From Rhynchospora pubera (Eukaryota > Streptophyta > Magnoliopsida > Poales > Cyperaceae): a stretch of 64,000 bases of DNA. The notes under the pieces were generated by a model. It was not told the origin of the DNA, ran no database searches, and saw nothing but the letters and a program-made list of their open reading frames with translations. This document shows, piece by piece, positions 60,521 through 64,000 of this stretch. The DNA lies in assembly GCA_028095005.1 (NCBI GenBank), contig CM051459.1, positions 318,248,513-318,312,512 of the forward strand, written 5' to 3'. Numbering within the stretch: position 1 is the stretch's first letter; every line of letters begins with the position of its first letter. The translations under genes and the position numbers were made by a program.

Positions 60521-63500
60521 TGAAAACCCAGAAAATAATAATTAAAGGATAATCTAATAAAATGAAAATCTTCAAGCAAACAAATAAATGCAAATAAATA
60601 CGATTAAAAATCTAACTCAGTTAATTAGCGGATAATCGGCTCCCATAAAATTTAGAAGTCAATTTCATTCGAGTCCGATATAAAAATTAAATTTCGGCCA
60701 TGTACAAAATTTTCATAAAGAATTCATTACTCAAACCTCTAGTTTATATTATAGAAATTCAAATAACTATTTTAATAAATTATTATGAGTTGAAATTTGT
60801 GTTGAAACTCCTTTTCTGCTACTATTATTATCAATTTTCTAATGTTCATTTGTTCTGGACCGTTTGATTGAGTTTAGCAAATCTTGATTTATCTGAGCCG
60901 TCCGATCCATCTCATTTCCCCTCTTTCCTCATTTTCTCCTCTCCCTTCTCTTCCGTAGCGGATCAACAGACCCCACTCGTTCCCCTATTTTTCTCCTCTC
61001 CTCTCGCAACTCACCAATCGATGATGCCTCCCCTGAAAATCCGCGTAACCCCACTCCCCTTGCTCTCGTCCCAATACTCAACCAATCGAAGAAAAGCCTT
61101 CGCACCTGGTTTCCTCCGTCAGTTTCTCAAAACCGCTCACAATTATTCCCTTTGGCCCCTAACCCTAATCCCTAGCACCGCCCCTATCGCCCTCCTTCAG
61201 ATTGCCACCTCAGCAACGAGACCCCATGTCCCTCTCTCCCTCTGCCTACTTGAGCTGCCCCTCTCCTTCTCTATTTTCACACAACCCATTTTCTTTCCAG
61301 AAAATTGATAAAAAGTAAGAAAAAGAAAAGTGAAGAGGAGGTGGCTGAGACAAGGCAGAGGAGAAGCTACTGGTGGCCAGGCTACGTGAGGTGGTGGCGC
61401 TGGTGAGGCGAGGAGGTGTGTTGGCCGACCTTACTTCCTTCTTCCCTTCCTGTTTGGTAAACCCCTTTTTAAATCGATCCCTTTTGTTCTATTTTTCTGT
61501 GGATGTATGCATGATTGATGGGGGCTTATAGCCATAAATCTGTTCTGTGCTTTGAAATGTTGGATGTGTGTGCTATTAAGTTGACTATCTAAACTATGCT
61601 TGTCGATTGATTGCTTATCTGTGATAAATGTCCATGTTTGTGAGTTCCATGAGTTGTATGAGGTTTGTTGCTTGTCTGTTAGGCGTGTAGTACCTGGTAC
61701 CAGTTCGGTACACTCTCATTTTGCTTACTGGTACGAGCTATGTAGCCTTAAGGACCTGTTTGTTACTACTTTCTGGCTCAGGGACTTTTCTGTAAATCTG
61801 TTTGAATTGAACTAAGGGCCGTTCCGTGATAAATGCTGGTATTGAGGACTGTTTTACAAAGATCTGTTACTTCGGTCTCTAGAGGGGTTAAACTGAAAAT
61901 ATAGTTGATCGTGGCTTGGATTTAAATGTTGTCGGGTTCGGATTTGAGGACCGAAACCCAGTAACCCAGACCCGTCCCTCTTTTTCTTGTTGGGTTGCTT
62001 TTCTGTTTGGGTTTAAACCCATTAATCTGTGGCCCTCGTTTTTCTCTGTTGAACTTGTGTGATTTCTGGATCTTGTGTATATTACATGTGTGGCCCATTT
62101 GCTCTATCCGTGGGCCATTGATTTTGGAACCGAAGCTGTTGAGTTTGGATTTTGTGAATAAAACTAGAACTTGGGAAAATAAAGCTAGAACTAATTGATG
62201 ACTTGAATGAATGATTCGAATATCAAAGTATGAGATTTTGGCCGAAAAACAATTACGTCGGATTCGAATTTTTACTCGTTGGCTTTTAAATGGGAGATGA
62301 TTAAAATGTCCGTAAAATAATACTTTACAGATACTATGATATAATTGGACAATATATGATCCCAAACACAAATCAACCAAATTGAGTTTATTTTCTTATT
62401 TCTTTTACTTTATTTATTTTATTTTAAAGTTGTTTTTAGTTTAAGAATTTAAGTTAGGATAGTTTTCATACTTGAGCAAAACACTATTAAAAATATTACC
62501 AAACTAAAATACTTAATATAATTATTACACCACTTAAACGTGTAGAATGGACTGTAGGAATTCGTCTAAAAACGATTTCTTTCACAAATTGTTTTAAAAG
62601 AAATTCTGTCAAAATTTTATAAAATACTTCTCTAACTAAAATAATATATTTTAAAACAGAATCCCTTTCAGAAAGTCTAAGTCTAAACACCATACTAATC
62701 TGAACCTAGAACCATTAGAGGGTCAATTTAGAGATCGTTAGTCTAAGTGTTTCGTTTGTGAGTTCGTTTCCTAAGTTAAGTCTTTTGTCTTGGTCAGGTG
62801 ACCAGCAGGACTACTCGAGTTTAGCTGAGGACGCTTTTCCTGAGTACGAGGGAGGTGACGCAGAGCAGGACTTCACCGACCCTCCAGCTGAGTAGTCACT
62901 TCTGCACCCTACTTTCCAGGTGTGTGGATTGCCTTAGGTTTTGTTTAAACTTTGGATTAAGAATTAGATCATTAATTAATTGTGTGCATATCATGTCATT
63001 AACATTAAGTAAACAGTTAAGAGCATGTCATTAATTAAAGAGTAGCGTTACATATATAGGATATGCATCCATATTAATTAAGTGATTAATAACTTAAAAG
63101 TGCCCTTAATCAACACTTGCATCTGGTAAGGTACAGGATAGTGAGACCGAGTGAGATAAGAGCGTTTTGCACGCGATCTCCATTATCGGGAGATTGCACC
63201 TCAGCCATTGCCGGTGGTCTCCTTATGATAGCGATCTCGAGCAACGCGTTACTGATGATCACTCAGCAGACTGACCTTCAGGCGGTACTGCGGTCACTTG
63301 GTAGTTCATCATTGTTGTTAGGTTATTTGTATATATATTCTCGCTTGCTTCGACTGGACTCTATGGGGTTGTTTGCCACTTATTTATTAGACTACCTCTC
63401 GACCTCCCACGTTTCAATACCGGTATTGACCTACTCCTCGACGGGGGCTGTAGGCTTGGAGCTGGCCTTCGGGGCTCTCGAGCTATGATTCTCTATGAAG

Positions 63501-64000
63501 AATGTAGGTAGATCTACTTTAGGCAAGGTCCATGTCATATTGGAATATGTGAGGATTGATTTCAGATTCTGTTATGCTTATAAAAGACTACTGAGTGTGG
63601 GTGCTTGACTCTCGTATTATTATGATATTTAACTCCCTATATTACTATCCTTTTCTCCAGAGACTTTTCAGATTTTATTGGGCATATCATGAATTGTAGA
63701 ATAGCATTGTCATCATACTAAACATACACTTAGCTTCCGCATTTAAATTAGGATCTTAAAAGTATTTAAGTATGGTTTAGTTCTGACTTTAGTTTAACCA
63801 GAACCTTGTTGGCTTTCCTTATTGTTCACTGAGTATTCGCGTACTCAGCCCACATAATTGCTTGTGGAGCAGGTTCAGGTTTGGTGGAGCTTGAAGATGA
63901 AGTTTTAGTCGAAGACCAGACCGAGCTGGATTAGTTATTATCATGTTATATTTTGTTTATCTTTTGGCTGGAATTTTGCTATGTAAATACTTTACCAGCC
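60521..64000 (+). mobile_element. Probable long LTR of a Ty3/Gypsy-like element, cut by window end
   Basis: The satellite stops abruptly at TTGTA and TGAAAACCCAGAAAATAA begins, like the start of long plant chromovirus (Tekay/Del type) LTRs. The next 3.5 kb is non-satellite and lacks Gag-Pol. It has a CCGTCCGATCCATCTC block, a long CT-rich stretch (about 60910-61290), GAGGTGGTGGC-type GC-rich sequence, and a CACTGAGTATTCGCGTACTCAGCCC-like stretch near 63825-63850. These are features I associate with such LTRs. No second LTR is available to prove it. The 146-codon frame at 60868-61308 is low-complexity and probably not a gene. Confidence 0.45.
62800..62895 (+). other. Short acidic open tract flanked by splice-like sites
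   Basis: A 31-codon open tract, rich in Asp and Glu (DYSSLAEDAFPEYEGGDAEQ, then DFTDPPAE and a TAG stop), follows an AG acceptor-like site at 62796-62797 and precedes CAG|GTGTGT at about 62918. It lacks its own start codon. It could be the last coding exon of a transcript made from the LTR-like region, or a chance open stretch. Confidence 0.3.

Noticed and set aside
60868..61308. 146-codon + strand frame, Pro/Leu/Ser-rich
   Set aside because: Lies in the CT-rich part of the LTR-like sequence; composition follows the pyrimidine run and no domain is visible.

Overview
The window is nuclear DNA of a flowering plant, most likely a eudicot. It is AT-rich, its genes carry GT-AG introns, and it holds a leucine-rich repeat extensin gene, a phylloplanin-like gene and many plant-type transposable elements. 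The species cannot be named from the sequence. Only three host genes are recognisable. All lie in the left two thirds, and the right third is repeats.

Layout. At 70-5257 (+) is a nine-exon gene for a GNAT-family N-acetyltransferase. At 10514-12475 (-) is an intronless cell-wall LRR-extensin gene (LRX). At 38948-39541 (-) is a small two-exon secreted protein of the phylloplanin / Ole e 1-like group. Between them is AT-rich DNA with many non-autonomous DNA transposons. Several are bounded to the base by terminal inverted repeats (TIR) and target-site duplications (TSD): Mutator-like foldbacks at 9464-9867 and 33876-34288 (9-bp TSD), a hAT-like element at 15712-16305 (8-bp TSD), and two Tourist-like copies at 16414-16602 and 28460-28651 (TSD TTA). 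A probable Helitron spans 29523-33631. A complete Ty1/Copia retrotransposon with apparently identical LTRs and one unbroken 1346-codon Gag-Pol frame lies at 16912-22065 (-) between AAAAC duplications.

The most unusual part is 40.6-64.0 kb. A ~2.09-kb host unit is present in tandem (40741-42830 and 49081-51167). A second Copia element (42831-49075, TSD CAGAT, about 2.4% LTR divergence by eye) sits at the unit boundary. It lacks protease and nearly all of integrase and carries a palindromic motif built on GGACGGACCGTCC in its LTRs, leader, coding linkers and 3' region. A second copy of its first 2120 bp (51168-53287) follows the second host unit and ends inside gag, joined at AAATG to a ~7-kb array of a ~172-bp AT-rich satellite (53288-60520). 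The array shows higher-order repetition (matching blocks about 8 and 10 monomers apart) and one 167-bp foreign insert. From 60521 to the window end is non-satellite sequence that looks like the start of a very long LTR, possibly of a Ty3/Gypsy chromovirus. Satellite plus retroelements suggest a heterochromatic, possibly pericentromeric setting; this is inference.

The host genes do not form a pathway. The story of the window is repeat dynamics: tandem duplication, retroelement insertion, a later copying event of about 3.5 kb, and joining to satellite DNA. All divergence figures are counts by eye.
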